From assembly GCF_900105905.1 (NCBI RefSeq), contig NZ_FNSV01000005.1:5580001-5644000 (forward strand): a stretch of DNA of 64,000 bases, written 5' to 3'. The notes below the pieces were generated by a model that was given only the letters and a program-made list of their open reading frames with translations, had not been told where the DNA came from and ran no database searches. Source of the stretch: Rhodococcus koreensis (GTDB lineage Bacteria > Actinomycetota > Actinomycetes > Mycobacteriales > Mycobacteriaceae). Position 1 is the first letter of the stretch. The number at the start of each line of letters is the position of its first letter. The translations under genes were made by a program, and so were the position numbers. Positions 8,293 through 16,357 of the stretch are shown one piece after another.

Positions 8293-9113
8293 GATGCCCC
8301 GACCTCCCGCCGACGTGTCAGCGACAACGCGATGACGATGTCTTCGAGGTCGGGCGTCACGGTCTCCGCGTCGGTGCCGGGGTGTCCGTCCTCCCAGTAC
8401 TCGTGACGCTCCCGGCCGCGGCGCCACGACCACTCCGGTCGTACCGGTTCCGCTGCCGAGGTGATGGCGCCGGTGAATCCGGCGCGCACCTCGTCGTAGG
8501 AGCCTTGGGTCAGGATCCGGCCGGAGTCGAGGACGACGAGATGCCCGGCTCGCTCGGCCTCGTCGAGGTATGTCGTCGACATCACCACTGCTGCCCCGTC
8601 AGCGGCGGCTTCCGAGGTCAATCGCCACAGGTCGATGCGGCTCACGGGGTCGACGCCGGTGCTCGGTTCGTCGAGGATCAGCATCTTGGGTCGGTGCAGC
8701 ATGGCCATCGCCGTGCCCAGTTTGCGCCGCATCCCTCCGGACAACGCCGAGGCGAGTCGGTCCGCCGCATCACCCAGCCCGGCCCGGTCGATGAGTTCCT
8801 CGCGCCGCTCGGCCAATTCGTTGCCGCTCAGGCCATAGATGCCGCCGACGAAATCCATGTTCTGCCGGACCGTCAGGGCCGCCCAGCTCCCCGGGCCCGC
8901 GCAGAGGAATCCGATGTCGTGCTTACCCGGGGCGTGCACGGTCCCACTGTCGGGGAGGACCTCCCCGACGAACGTCCGCAACAGGGTCGACTTTCCCGCC
9001 CCGTCTCCTCCGACCAAGGCCACCACCTGGCCGGCAGGCACGTCGATGCTCACTCCGTCGAGGGCTGTCCGGTCGCCGAACCGGACGACGACGGACTCGG
9101 TCGCGGCGATCAC
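8289..9113 (-). CDS. ABC transporter ATP-binding protein (ABC-2 exporter, first NBD)
   Basis: A 274-residue NBD. Walker A is GGDGAGKST, the signature is ALSGGMRRKLG, Walker B is MLILDEPSTGVD, and the H-loop position holds Thr (VMSTTYLDEAE), so the switch His is missing here but present in the sister ATPase. The two NBDs therefore complement each other: one has a good signature but no switch His, the other has the His but a poor signature. It starts with GTG 9113, overlapping the permease stop by 4 bases, and ends overlapping the next ATPase by 4 bases. Confidence 0.92.
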   Translation of the reverse strand: MIAATESVVVRFGDRTALDGVSIDVPAGQVVALVGGDGAGKSTLLRTFVGEVLPDSGTVHAPGKHDIGFLCAGPGSWAALTVRQNMDFVGGIYGLSGNELAERREELIDRAGLGDAADRLASALSGGMRRKLGTAMAMLHRPKMLILDEPSTGVDPVSRIDLWRLTSEAAADGAAVVMSTTYLDEAERAGHLVVLDSGRILTQGSYDEVRAGFTGAITSAAEPVRPEWSWRRGRERHEYWEDGHPGTDAETVTPDLEDIVIALSLTRRREVGAS

Positions 9114-10189
9114 GAGGCGTCCGCACCGGTCGGATCGACCGATTTCGACCCCTCGGGCTTACTCGCCTTCGAGACGTCCGGCGCGAGATCTCGCCGGAAA
9201 CGAAGCGTCGACCCGGTGAAGACCACGATCGCCATCACGGCCAACACGACCAGCGGCAACCACAACGACGAGATCGGCGCATCACGCAACATCACGCCCT
9301 GCGAGATCATCGTGAAATAGGTCAGCGGAAGCAGATAGCCGATCCAGCGAACCCCTGCCGCCATTGCATCGAGCGGAAAAATCATGCCGGACAACAAAAT
9401 CTGTGGCATCAGAAACAGGAATGCCGTTTGGATCGCCTGTCCGGTGGTCTGCGAGATCGTCGATATCAGCACACCGAGACCGAGGACGACGAACAGGAAG
9501 AGCGCGGCGCCCAGCGCGAACACCAGTACGTTGCCGTTGAACGGCACCCCGAACAGCACCATGCCCAGCACCGTCACGACGGTCATGTCCAGTGCGGCGA
9601 GCAGAAAATAGGGCACGATCTTGCCCAGGATCACTTGACTCGGCCGGATCGGCATGACCGCCAGTTGCTCGAGGGTCCCGGCCTCGCGTTCCCGGACCAG
9701 ACCGATGCTGGTGACGATCGTGCCGATGAACGTGAGGATCAGGCCGATGATCGCCGGCACCATCACCCACGACGTCTTCAGGTCGGGATTGAACAACACC
9801 TCGGTGCGGACCTGGTCGCCGAGTTTGTTCAGGATCGACACCGTCGACTGGGCAGCGAACAGATTCGAGCCGTCCACCAGTGCCGTCGCCTGCTCGGTCG
9901 GGGTCGAGCCGGTCACCACGACGACGTCGACCTTGTTCTCCCGCAACAGATCCGTCGCCTGGGCGGTCGAGCCGTCGACGTCTGTCTGCGTCACGTCGAA
10001 GAACGGCGGCAACGACGTGCTCACCTGCTGAGCCGAGGGGCCCATGACTGCCGTCTCGACCGAGGACACATAGAAGTTGGCCGCGTAGCCGAAGATCACG
10101 AGCAGGAGAAGCGGCAGCGCGATCAACATCGCCAATGTGCGGGGGTCCCGCCGAAGTTCGCGAAATTCCTTGAGAATCATGGCGCGCAT
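9110..10189 (-). CDS. ABC-2 type exporter permease
   Basis: A 359-residue ABC-2 permease (YbhS/YbhR-like). One N-terminal membrane helix (TLAMLIALPLLLLVIFGYA) is followed by a ~130-residue extracytoplasmic domain (residues ~45-165), then five C-terminal helices (MVPAIIGLILTFIGTIV, YFLLAALDMTVVTVLG, VLVFALGAALFLFVVLG, TAFLFLMPQILLSGMIF, LWLPLVVLAVMAIVVF). The REREAGTLEQLAVMPIRPSQ motif, typical of ABC-2 permeases, contacts the ATPase. It is the first gene of the leftward operon. Only one permease gene is present, so it probably homodimerises. The substrate is unknown; drug or lipid export is usual for the family. Confidence 0.93.
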   Translation of the reverse strand: MRAMILKEFRELRRDPRTLAMLIALPLLLLVIFGYAANFYVSSVETAVMGPSAQQVSTSLPPFFDVTQTDVDGSTAQATDLLRENKVDVVVVTGSTPTEQATALVDGSNLFAAQSTVSILNKLGDQVRTEVLFNPDLKTSWVMVPAIIGLILTFIGTIVTSIGLVREREAGTLEQLAVMPIRPSQVILGKIVPYFLLAALDMTVVTVLGMVLFGVPFNGNVLVFALGAALFLFVVLGLGVLISTISQTTGQAIQTAFLFLMPQILLSGMIFPLDAMAAGVRWIGYLLPLTYFTMISQGVMLRDAPISSLWLPLVVLAVMAIVVFTGSTLRFRRDLAPDVSKASKPEGSKSVDPTGADAS

Positions 10190-10267
10190 ATTCGATGCTA
10201 GGCACGCCGAGCGACCTGGGTCAACGGTTGATGAATTACACGCTTTGTCGGAGAACCGCCGCGTCTG

Positions 10268-10801
10268 TCACTGGCGAAGGGCGGCGTCCAGCATGCGGAT
10301 CAACTCGCCGACCCGTCCGCCGCCACCCGGTGCCGCCGGAAAGCGTCCGAGCACGTCGACGACGACTGGTGCCGCACGCTGGACCGCCAGCCCGACGTGT
10401 TCGGCCCCGACGGTCCGATCGTCCCCGGCGACGAGTTCGGTCGCTCTCGCCGCGTACGCGGCCGCTCCGAGAATGTGCTTGACCTGGGTGGCCTTCGCCA
10501 AGGGATGCAGGTAGGCGGCACCCGCCGCAGCCATCGCCGCCCACGCCGTCTCGCGCGCCGCCTCGGTGTCCGTGCCCTTGGCAGCCGCGAGCGCCGCCCA
10601 CGCCGCGTCGCGCAGAGGTTTCCCGCGCTCACCACCCCGAGCGAAATCCCACGCGGTAGTGATCGCGTCGCGAGGGCGTGCGTCGTCCGGCTGATCGGCC
10701 TCGAATATCTCGAGTACCCCCTCCGCGCACCCCGCGGCGAACGCGGTGACCTCACGAAGATCCTGAATACTTAGAACGATTTCCGTTGCTTCCCCTGCCA
10801 T
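10268..10801 (-). CDS. putative immunity protein, Imm-5-like helical family (copy 1)
   Basis: A 177-residue all-helical, Ala-rich protein of the family usually annotated 'putative immunity protein'. Visible pattern: LREVTAFAAGCAEGVLEIFEADQPDDARPRDAI near the N-terminus, a WAALAAAKG...AAWAAMAAAGAAYLHP repeat, then TQVKHILGAAAYAARATEL. ATG 10801 follows poorly spaced purines, and ATG 10819 is an alternative. A paralogue is present at 31164-31679, sharing the opening A..CAE.VL.(I/L)FE....DD.RPRDAI. No toxin gene is adjacent. It is divergent from the swivel-domain gene at 10993, so its promoter may share the 10877-10895 region. Confidence 0.75.
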   Translation of the reverse strand: MAGEATEIVLSIQDLREVTAFAAGCAEGVLEIFEADQPDDARPRDAITTAWDFARGGERGKPLRDAAWAALAAAKGTDTEAARETAWAAMAAAGAAYLHPLAKATQVKHILGAAAYAARATELVAGDDRTVGAEHVGLAVQRAAPVVVDVLGRFPAAPGGGGRVGELIRMLDAALRQ

Positions 10802-10876
10802 GGATCCATTTTCGACCATCGGCCGCAGCTGCGAGGAATTCGGTGGGCGTACCGCCGCTGTGACCGGTATCGAGAC

Positions 10877-10895
10877 TGTCCCCCAAAGTGGACTG
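10877..10895. promoter_or_regulatory. candidate LuxR-regulator operator, copy A
   Basis: TGTCCCCCAAAGTGGACTG at this position matches TGTCCCCCAACGTGGACTG at 16213-16231 in 18 of 19 bases. The core GTCCNCNNNNGNGGAC is a dyad. Similarity continues loosely downstream. Copy A lies ~100 bases before the first swivel gene (10993); copy B lies ~130 bases before the second operon (16358), beside the LuxR gene. Confidence 0.65.
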
Positions 10896-10992
10896 TGGCG
10901 CACGACACAGCCACTCGTAGCCTTCCTGACACCGACGAAAGTGCGTGTTCAAGACAATCCCACGCCCACGAATGGGCCGAACGGAGTATGTG

Positions 10993-11370
10993 ATGAGCGG
11001 AGACCTGAACGAGGTCGGGACCGGTGTCAACCTATTCACCGCAGGGGAGGTTCGCGGTACCGCGAGGTGGTTCAACGACACGGCCGACGTGCTGTCGATC
11101 GACGACGACGATCTCGAGGACACGATCGCGTTCGTCAGCAAGGGTGGGATGACCTTCCTGTCGCCGATCCTGCCCGATCTGCGCGCGATCGTCTGTACAG
11201 CCGGTAGCCGGGAATCGCACCTCGCGATCCTGTCGCGAGAGTCCGACGTGCCCTGCGTGCTCGCCGCCGAACTGACCGGAACCATCGCAGACGGCGACAC
11301 CGTGGTGCTGGACCTGTCCGATACCGAGACCGCCCGCGTGGCCGTCGCTGCAGGGGCGGTGACGGCGTGA
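10993..11370 (+). CDS. stand-alone PEP-utilizing-enzyme swivel (phosphohistidine) domain protein
   Basis: A 125-residue protein made almost entirely of the mobile 'swivel' domain of PEP synthase/PPDK-type enzymes. The catalytic motif is CTAGSRESHLAILSRE with His76 in the place of the phosphorylated His (family form G-x-x-S-H-x-A-I-x-x-R-E). The strand LEDTIAFVSKGGMTFLSPIL precedes it, as in the other two copies in this window. In the family the His carries a phosphoryl group from an ATP-grasp domain to a substrate site. This protein has neither partner domain, so partners are needed; candidates are the PPDK-like protein at 20741 and the unknown protein encoded next. ATG 10993 is chosen over upstream GTG 10945. 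It overlaps the next gene by 4 bases. Confidence 0.85.
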   Translation: MSGDLNEVGTGVNLFTAGEVRGTARWFNDTADVLSIDDDDLEDTIAFVSKGGMTFLSPILPDLRAIVCTAGSRESHLAILSRESDVPCVLAAELTGTIADGDTVVLDLSDTETARVAVAAGAVTA

Positions 11371-12563
11371 CCGCGCAACTGACCACTCCCGTGAACGTGG
11401 AGGCTCTGTACACGGACCCGGCCTACGAGCCCACACTCGAGGAATGGAACTGGCTCGTGCACGCCGCGGGTGCGGCCTACAAGTCCGAACTGTCCGCGCG
11501 GACCGTGTTCGAGTCGGAACTGTTCGGCATGAACACCTACATCCTGATGTCGATGATGGAGGACTACCTCAGGGTGCCGGAGCGCATCCGCACCATCCGG
11601 CAGCACGCCACCCCCACCGAACTGGTGCGCAAGGCTCTGCCCATCGGCAACAAGCGCAGCTTCATCAACCTCGCGGCCACCCCGCTGCACTATCTCACCG
11701 GTCGTGAGCTGTTCGTCGACCTCGGAGAGAGCACCCTGTCGGATGGTCTGGAGGATCAGCTCGAGGTTCTCCGATTCTGGCGCGAGGCGACCATCGCGAT
11801 GCGCACCGACAACGTCCTGTTCAACATGGACGCGGAGCCGGAGAACAGTTCTCATGTCATCGACGACGACGTGCTGGCGGAGATCCGGTCCCATCTGGTC
11901 CCTGCCGACGGCGAGGTCAAGGCGGGGATTCGCAAATTCGGTGCGCGGCTGACCGCGTACGCATTCCTGGAGAACTGCGACGCACGCACCGCGGTGTGCG
12001 ACACCGGGCCCTATCAGCTCGAGGACGGCACGTTCCTCGCGCTGCGCGAGACCTGCACGGACGGTGACGGAGACTTCCCCTGGGTCGACGGCATCCGCGA
12101 AACGCTGCCCTACCATCATTTCGTCATCGCCTACCGACTGCCCGCCACGGTGAAGATGGACAACAACGTCTGGGGCACTGCCTGGTTCACACCCAGCGAC
12201 TACCAGGCCGACATCATCGAAACCCGAGTGTTCTGCACCGACGACGGCACCCTCCGCCCACTCGGTGCCGACGAGGTCGAGGAGGCCACCAAAGCGATCC
12301 GCAAGGCGCACCGAGCGCTGTACCAGCGGTTGGCCGAAACCGATGCCGAGGAACGCAACCTGTACGCCACCGAGATGTACGCGTGGAAGCTCAAGGCGTG
12401 GGCACGACTCGCCGGTTGCTACGACGAGATCGATTGGGCCATAACGCCGCGGATCGCCGAATCCTTCCAGAAGTTCAGCGATCCCGACCTCGCGCTGCAG
12501 TTGATCGGCGGCGTCTTCGTTCCGCAGGACCGCGACGGTTGCTTCCGTCCACTGGGAGGTTAG
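11367..12563 (+). CDS. unknown family, swivel-partner protein (paralogue 1)
   Basis: A 398-residue soluble protein that I do not recognise. It is paralogous to the C-terminal part of the protein at 12567 and to the protein at 17079. Shared blocks: FESELFGMNTYILMS; a GREL segment; a central CDARTAVCDTGPY (others: CDSRVGICDSGPY and CECRIGLHNSGPY); then DFPWVDGI. No signal peptide or membrane helix is seen. It starts at GTG 11367, overlapping the swivel gene stop (GTGA), so the two are made together. By analogy with split dikinases (phenylphosphate synthase, rifampicin phosphotransferase), a substrate-binding role for the phosphoryl acceptor is a reasonable inference. The conserved C-x-x-R and GPY residues are good active-site candidates. 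Confidence 0.8.
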   Translation: MTAQLTTPVNVEALYTDPAYEPTLEEWNWLVHAAGAAYKSELSARTVFESELFGMNTYILMSMMEDYLRVPERIRTIRQHATPTELVRKALPIGNKRSFINLAATPLHYLTGRELFVDLGESTLSDGLEDQLEVLRFWREATIAMRTDNVLFNMDAEPENSSHVIDDDVLAEIRSHLVPADGEVKAGIRKFGARLTAYAFLENCDARTAVCDTGPYQLEDGTFLALRETCTDGDGDFPWVDGIRETLPYHHFVIAYRLPATVKMDNNVWGTAWFTPSDYQADIIETRVFCTDDGTLRPLGADEVEEATKAIRKAHRALYQRLAETDAEERNLYATEMYAWKLKAWARLAGCYDEIDWAITPRIAESFQKFSDPDLALQLIGGVFVPQDRDGCFRPLGG

Positions 12564-12566
12564 GCG

Positions 12567-14192
12567 ATGTCGATTCTCGGGAAGGGAAATCCGTCGTACG
12601 CCTTTGCGCCGGTCACCGGAACGGTGCGCCATTTCCGGTCGCCGGACGACGTGATCGCCTCGCTCGACAGCGACCTCGAGTCCACGATCGCGCTGGTCGC
12701 GTCGGGCGGTACGACCTTCCTGTCACCGATCCTGGGCCGGCTCGGGGGAATCGTCTGCCTGGATGGAACACTCCGCTCACACCTGGCGATCGTGTCACGA
12801 GAGTTCGAGGTCCCGTGTCTGGTCGGTACCGAACTGTCCGAGGACATCCTCGACGGCACCGAAATCACGCTTCGTATCGAAGAGCAGACGGGGGTTGTTG
12901 CTTCCCCGGATCCTGACACCGCATCGGGCCCGTCCGCGGATGTGAGCGCCGCGTGGTGGGAATACATCCGGCGCGTGGGAGACGAGATCGCAGTCAAGGA
13001 CTTCACGGTCGGCGTCTCGGGCGCTGCGCTCGAGGCACTCCTCTCCGAGGAACTCACCGACGACCGCCTCGACGATCTCGTCCAGCACATGGGCCGGGCA
13101 TTCAAACCCGAATTGACCCGCCGCTCCGGGTTTACCTCCGAACTGTTTCCCATGCTGCCCTATATGTCGCTGTCGGTCATCGAGGATTTCCACAGCTACG
13201 TGGATCGAATTCGCGTGATCGACGCGGCTGTGCCGGCGGAAGAGTTGGGTCGCCGGTTGCGTGAGGGGCCGAACAAGGTCAGCCCGCTGTGGATCTGGAT
13301 GATCGGCTACCACTTTCTCTGCGGTCGAGAGTGCCTGATCCAGATGGGCACCATCGAGCCCGGTGACCACCGGGAGGACATTCGCACCGTCGTGGACTTC
13401 TGGCGCCGGCTCACCCTGGCGCATCGTGGTGACGGCACACTCGACTACAAGGACGCCGGATTCACCAACCGGTACCTGTCGACGGCTGTTGTCGACGAGC
13501 TGGTCGGCGCGGCAACAGCGTTGGATGCGATCACCGCGAAGAGCCTGAAGCGGCTGAACGCCACGGTGTCGGGATACTCGTTCCTGTACTTCTGTGATTC
13601 ACGGGTCGGCATCTGTGACTCCGGTCCGTATCCGCGGCCGACGGGAAACCGGCAGACGATCGTGCGGGACTATCTCTCCCTCGGCCCCAGTGCATGGGCG
13701 TATCCGTGGGCGGACGATCTGGACCCGCCCTACACCGGATTGACGATGGTCCTGACGTTCGACCGCTCGAAGTTCACCGAGTTCGAAATCAACGACTGGG
13801 GAACGACGTTTACCGAACCGGATCAACTTCTCGCCGTCGTCGACGAAGCTGCCGTGTACGGGTATCGCGCCGACGGCACCCGTGAGCTGATCGCGCCGGA
13901 AGACTGGCCGGGTGTTGCGGCGGATCTCAGCCGATGCCACATGGGCCTGTATCAGAAATTCGCCACCATGGACCGGAGCGACCGAATCATGGCCGCCACC
14001 ACCATGTACACCTCAGGGCTTCGCCCCTTTGCCGCCCAGGCCGGGGTGACGGATCAGGTCGACTGGGCGATGTCGCCGAAGACCCTTGCGCTCTATCCCG
14101 ATCCGTTCGACGACGACGACCGGGCCGCGGCCATATTCGGTGGAGCGTTGTTGGCACACGACATGCCCGGATCCTTCTCACCCATTCGCTGA
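12567..14192 (+). CDS. fusion: swivel phosphohistidine domain + unknown partner domain (paralogue 2)
   Basis: A 541-residue protein that joins in one chain what the flanking loci encode separately. Residues ~10-105 are a swivel domain (LESTIALVASGGTTFLSPIL, then GTLRSHLAIVSREFEVPCLVG, with His72 as the phosphohistidine candidate). Residues ~135-541 match the unknown family: FTSELFPMLPYMSLSVIEDF, GRECLIQMG, CDSRVGICDSGPY, YPWADDLDPPY. The gene lies 3 bases after the paralogue-1 stop. The fusion is strong evidence that the swivel domain and the unknown domain act together. A short linker (~residues 108-130, TASGPSADVSA) separates them. The ATP-dependent kinase domain is absent. Confidence 0.85.
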   Translation: MSILGKGNPSYAFAPVTGTVRHFRSPDDVIASLDSDLESTIALVASGGTTFLSPILGRLGGIVCLDGTLRSHLAIVSREFEVPCLVGTELSEDILDGTEITLRIEEQTGVVASPDPDTASGPSADVSAAWWEYIRRVGDEIAVKDFTVGVSGAALEALLSEELTDDRLDDLVQHMGRAFKPELTRRSGFTSELFPMLPYMSLSVIEDFHSYVDRIRVIDAAVPAEELGRRLREGPNKVSPLWIWMIGYHFLCGRECLIQMGTIEPGDHREDIRTVVDFWRRLTLAHRGDGTLDYKDAGFTNRYLSTAVVDELVGAATALDAITAKSLKRLNATVSGYSFLYFCDSRVGICDSGPYPRPTGNRQTIVRDYLSLGPSAWAYPWADDLDPPYTGLTMVLTFDRSKFTEFEINDWGTTFTEPDQLLAVVDEAAVYGYRADGTRELIAPEDWPGVAADLSRCHMGLYQKFATMDRSDRIMAATTMYTSGLRPFAAQAGVTDQVDWAMSPKTLALYPDPFDDDDRAAAIFGGALLAHDMPGSFSPIR

Positions 14193-14215
14193 ACCACTCG
14201 AGAGGAGGCGCTCAC

Positions 14216-15361
14216 ATGCGCCAATCGATGCAGAAACTCATCCACGCCGACGAGCTGTTGTGTCATCAGACGCCCGAAACCTTCGCGACCATCAGCCATG
14301 CCGACACGTCCTGGACGGAGAAGCTCTGGTCTTCGCTCTTCGCTCGTGACGGGTCCATCCAGGTCGACATCGGCCTCGGGAAATACCACAACCGGAACGT
14401 GATGGACATGTTCGCCGGCGTCTCGCGGGGGAAGGAGCAGCTGACGGTTCGAGCCAGTCGCCAACTCGACCTCGACGGCGAGCGAATCGGTGTCGGACCG
14501 CTGGACTACGAGGTCATCGAGCCGCTCCGGAAGGTGCGCTGGGTCCTGCAAGAGAACGACGTGGTCCCACTGCGATTCGACCTCACCGTCACCGGAGTGC
14601 TGCCGCCGTTCCTCGAACAGAAGGATGCCCAGCGTGAGCCGCAGGGATTTCGGGTGCAGTCCGATCTGCTCCGGTACCACCAGGCGTCGACGGTCAGCGG
14701 TGAGATCTGGCTCGACGGCGAGCGTATCGAGGTCCGGGACGAGGAGTGGTTCGGCTTCCGCGACCACTCCTGGGGAGTGCGGATGGACGTCGGTGAGCCC
14801 GCACCGGATGTCTTCAAACCTCAGCGGCTCGATGGCGACTTCATTCTGACGTGGAGTCCGATGTGGATGCAGCGTCCCGACGGGTCCAGCTACGAGATCC
14901 ACCACTATCTGCAATGGGTCGACGGTGCGGTGACCTACTTCTCGGGCTTCGAGAATCTTCCCGACGGAACCCAGCGCCCGCTGCAAGGATTGAGAGACGA
15001 CCTCAAGTACGACCCCGACAACAGGCGACTCCTCGGTGGGACCCTGACCTTCGATGCGGGGTGGGGCGAGACGCGCACCCTCGAGATCGAACCCGTCAGT
15101 GACACCGGGTTCCACCTCGGCACGGGACTGTACTTCGGGTTCAAGGGCCAGCGGCACGGGCAATGGCAGGGACCCGAACACCTCGACGGTGAACGGTACG
15201 CGGACGTCTCCGATTCCGACACCGCACGCGAGGTACACCAGTTGCGGGACTGCGTAATCCGTTGCCGCGAAGGCGACGCCGTCGGGTACGGCATCTTCGA
15301 ATCGATGGTGATCGGTGAACATCCCCGCTACGGGATGACGAAGGAGACGTCCTTCCTCTGA
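14216..15361 (+). CDS. lipocalin-like (CrtC/AttH-type) protein of unknown function
   Basis: A 381-residue protein rich in predicted beta strands. A conserved block near residues 175-190 (EEWFGFRDHSWGVR) resembles actinobacterial proteins related to hydroxyneurosporene synthase/AttH, which have a double lipocalin-like fold and bind or modify lipophilic compounds. I recognise the fold type only tentatively. GAGAGGAGG is well spaced before ATG 14216. It is the fourth and last gene of the block that starts at 10993, 23 bases after the fusion gene, and is followed by a strong terminator. Its presence suggests the pathway substrate is hydrophobic (terpenoid, steroid or aromatic); that is inference. 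Confidence 0.65.
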   Translation: MRQSMQKLIHADELLCHQTPETFATISHADTSWTEKLWSSLFARDGSIQVDIGLGKYHNRNVMDMFAGVSRGKEQLTVRASRQLDLDGERIGVGPLDYEVIEPLRKVRWVLQENDVVPLRFDLTVTGVLPPFLEQKDAQREPQGFRVQSDLLRYHQASTVSGEIWLDGERIEVRDEEWFGFRDHSWGVRMDVGEPAPDVFKPQRLDGDFILTWSPMWMQRPDGSSYEIHHYLQWVDGAVTYFSGFENLPDGTQRPLQGLRDDLKYDPDNRRLLGGTLTFDAGWGETRTLEIEPVSDTGFHLGTGLYFGFKGQRHGQWQGPEHLDGERYADVSDSDTAREVHQLRDCVIRCREGDAVGYGIFESMVIGEHPRYGMTKETSFL

Positions 15362-15373
15362 CCGGAGCATGAC

Positions 15374-15402
15374 GGGGCCGCGGACGAATAGTCCGCGGCC
15401 CC
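15374..15402. terminator. bidirectional-type hairpin terminator
   Basis: GGGGCCGCGGAC (15374-15385) and GTCCGCGGCCCC (15391-15402) form a perfect 12-bp stem with the 5-base loop GAATA, followed by TTTCT. It sits between the convergent ends of the gene at 14216 and the LuxR gene, so it can end both transcripts. Confidence 0.85.
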
Positions 15403-15406
15403 TTTC

Positions 15407-16237
15407 TCATATCCGCTGCGCCCGCGCCAGCAGCGCCAGTTCCATCCGTGACTGGCAACCTGTGGTTGTGAGGATTCGGGTGACGTACTTCTTCACGCTG
15501 TCCTCGGCCAGGGAGAGGATCTCGGCGATCTGCGCATTCGACAATCCGTCCGCGACGAGCCGGACGACCTGCCGCTGCCGCACGGAGAGCCGTGCAAGGG
15601 CGGCCTGCGACTTCGACGCGGGCAGGCCGCGAGCCATCGCGGACATCTGCTGACTCAGCAGGCGCAGCGTGGCCGCCTCGGAGGTGCCGATCTTGCCGGG
15701 CTCCGGGTCGAACATTCCCAGCAGTGCCGTGTGTCCCGCGCTCAACTCCAGGCGCAATGCGGCAGCGGTCTGCATGCGCCACGTGGAGGACAGGAAGTAT
15801 CTGACGTAGGCGTCGGCCGCCGCCGGCAGCTGGCCCATCGACTGCAGTTCGTCCAATGACGACACGCCGCTGGAGACGAGTTGCCGCATCGCCGCCGGCG
15901 TGCCGAAGATGTCGTAACGGGCCCACCGGTCTTGGTACTCGGGCAGCATCTTGGCGGTCTTGCCCGCCGTCAGGGGTGCTGAGTCCTCGAACACGGTGTG
16001 GAAGGTCGCGCCGGCGAAGAACGAGACATGTCTCAGGGCGAAGTGCTCACTGATCGCCTCGACGGCCCGTTCCTTGAAGTCGGGAAGGCAGGCCGCGCCG
16101 GAGCACTGTTCGAGGATGTCGAAGGCGCGCTCGTAGTCGGCCTTGCTCAGGTTGGCTCGGAACGGGGAGCGGTTTCGGGACGAGGACTTTGCACTCGACG
16201 TTGTCCCGGAAGTGTCCCCCAACGTGGACTGGGTCAC
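15407..16237 (-). CDS. LuxR-type HTH regulator of the island
   Basis: A 276-residue regulator. Residues ~210-270 form the LuxR/GerE HTH (LSVRQRQVVRLVADGLSNAQIAEILSLAEDSVKKYV). The N-terminal ~200 residues are a sensory domain I cannot assign to a known class with certainty; it begins near SKADYERAFDILEQC and contains AISEHFALRHVSFFAG. There is no ATG; GTG 16237 is used here and TTG 16222 is an alternative. The gene sits between the two plus-strand blocks of the island and diverges from the second. The duplicated 19-bp dyad upstream of each block (10877, 16213) is its probable binding site. Copy B overlaps the proposed start codon region, which would allow autoregulation. Confidence 0.85.
   Translation of the reverse strand: MTQSTLGDTSGTTSSAKSSSRNRSPFRANLSKADYERAFDILEQCSGAACLPDFKERAVEAISEHFALRHVSFFAGATFHTVFEDSAPLTAGKTAKMLPEYQDRWARYDIFGTPAAMRQLVSSGVSSLDELQSMGQLPAAADAYVRYFLSSTWRMQTAAALRLELSAGHTALLGMFDPEPGKIGTSEAATLRLLSQQMSAMARGLPASKSQAALARLSVRQRQVVRLVADGLSNAQIAEILSLAEDSVKKYVTRILTTTGCQSRMELALLARAQRI
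16213..16231. promoter_or_regulatory. candidate LuxR-regulator operator, copy B
   Basis: TGTCCCCCAACGTGGACTG, with the dyad core GTCCNCNNNNGNGGAC; 18 of 19 bases are identical to copy A at 10877-10895. It lies between the LuxR gene and the long operon starting at 16358. Because it overlaps the first codons of the longest LuxR reading frame, it also argues that the true LuxR start may be TTG 16222 or later. Confidence 0.65.
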
Positions 16238-16357
16238 ACCACGGAGCGTAACTAGTTTTATGTCACAACGCCAAGAAGCCGGAGAAAAAATACCAGGTAG
16301 CCACCTGTTTCCGGCCGCGTCGGCGGCTGCGTCCGTCCCGAGGAAACGTGAGGTGAC

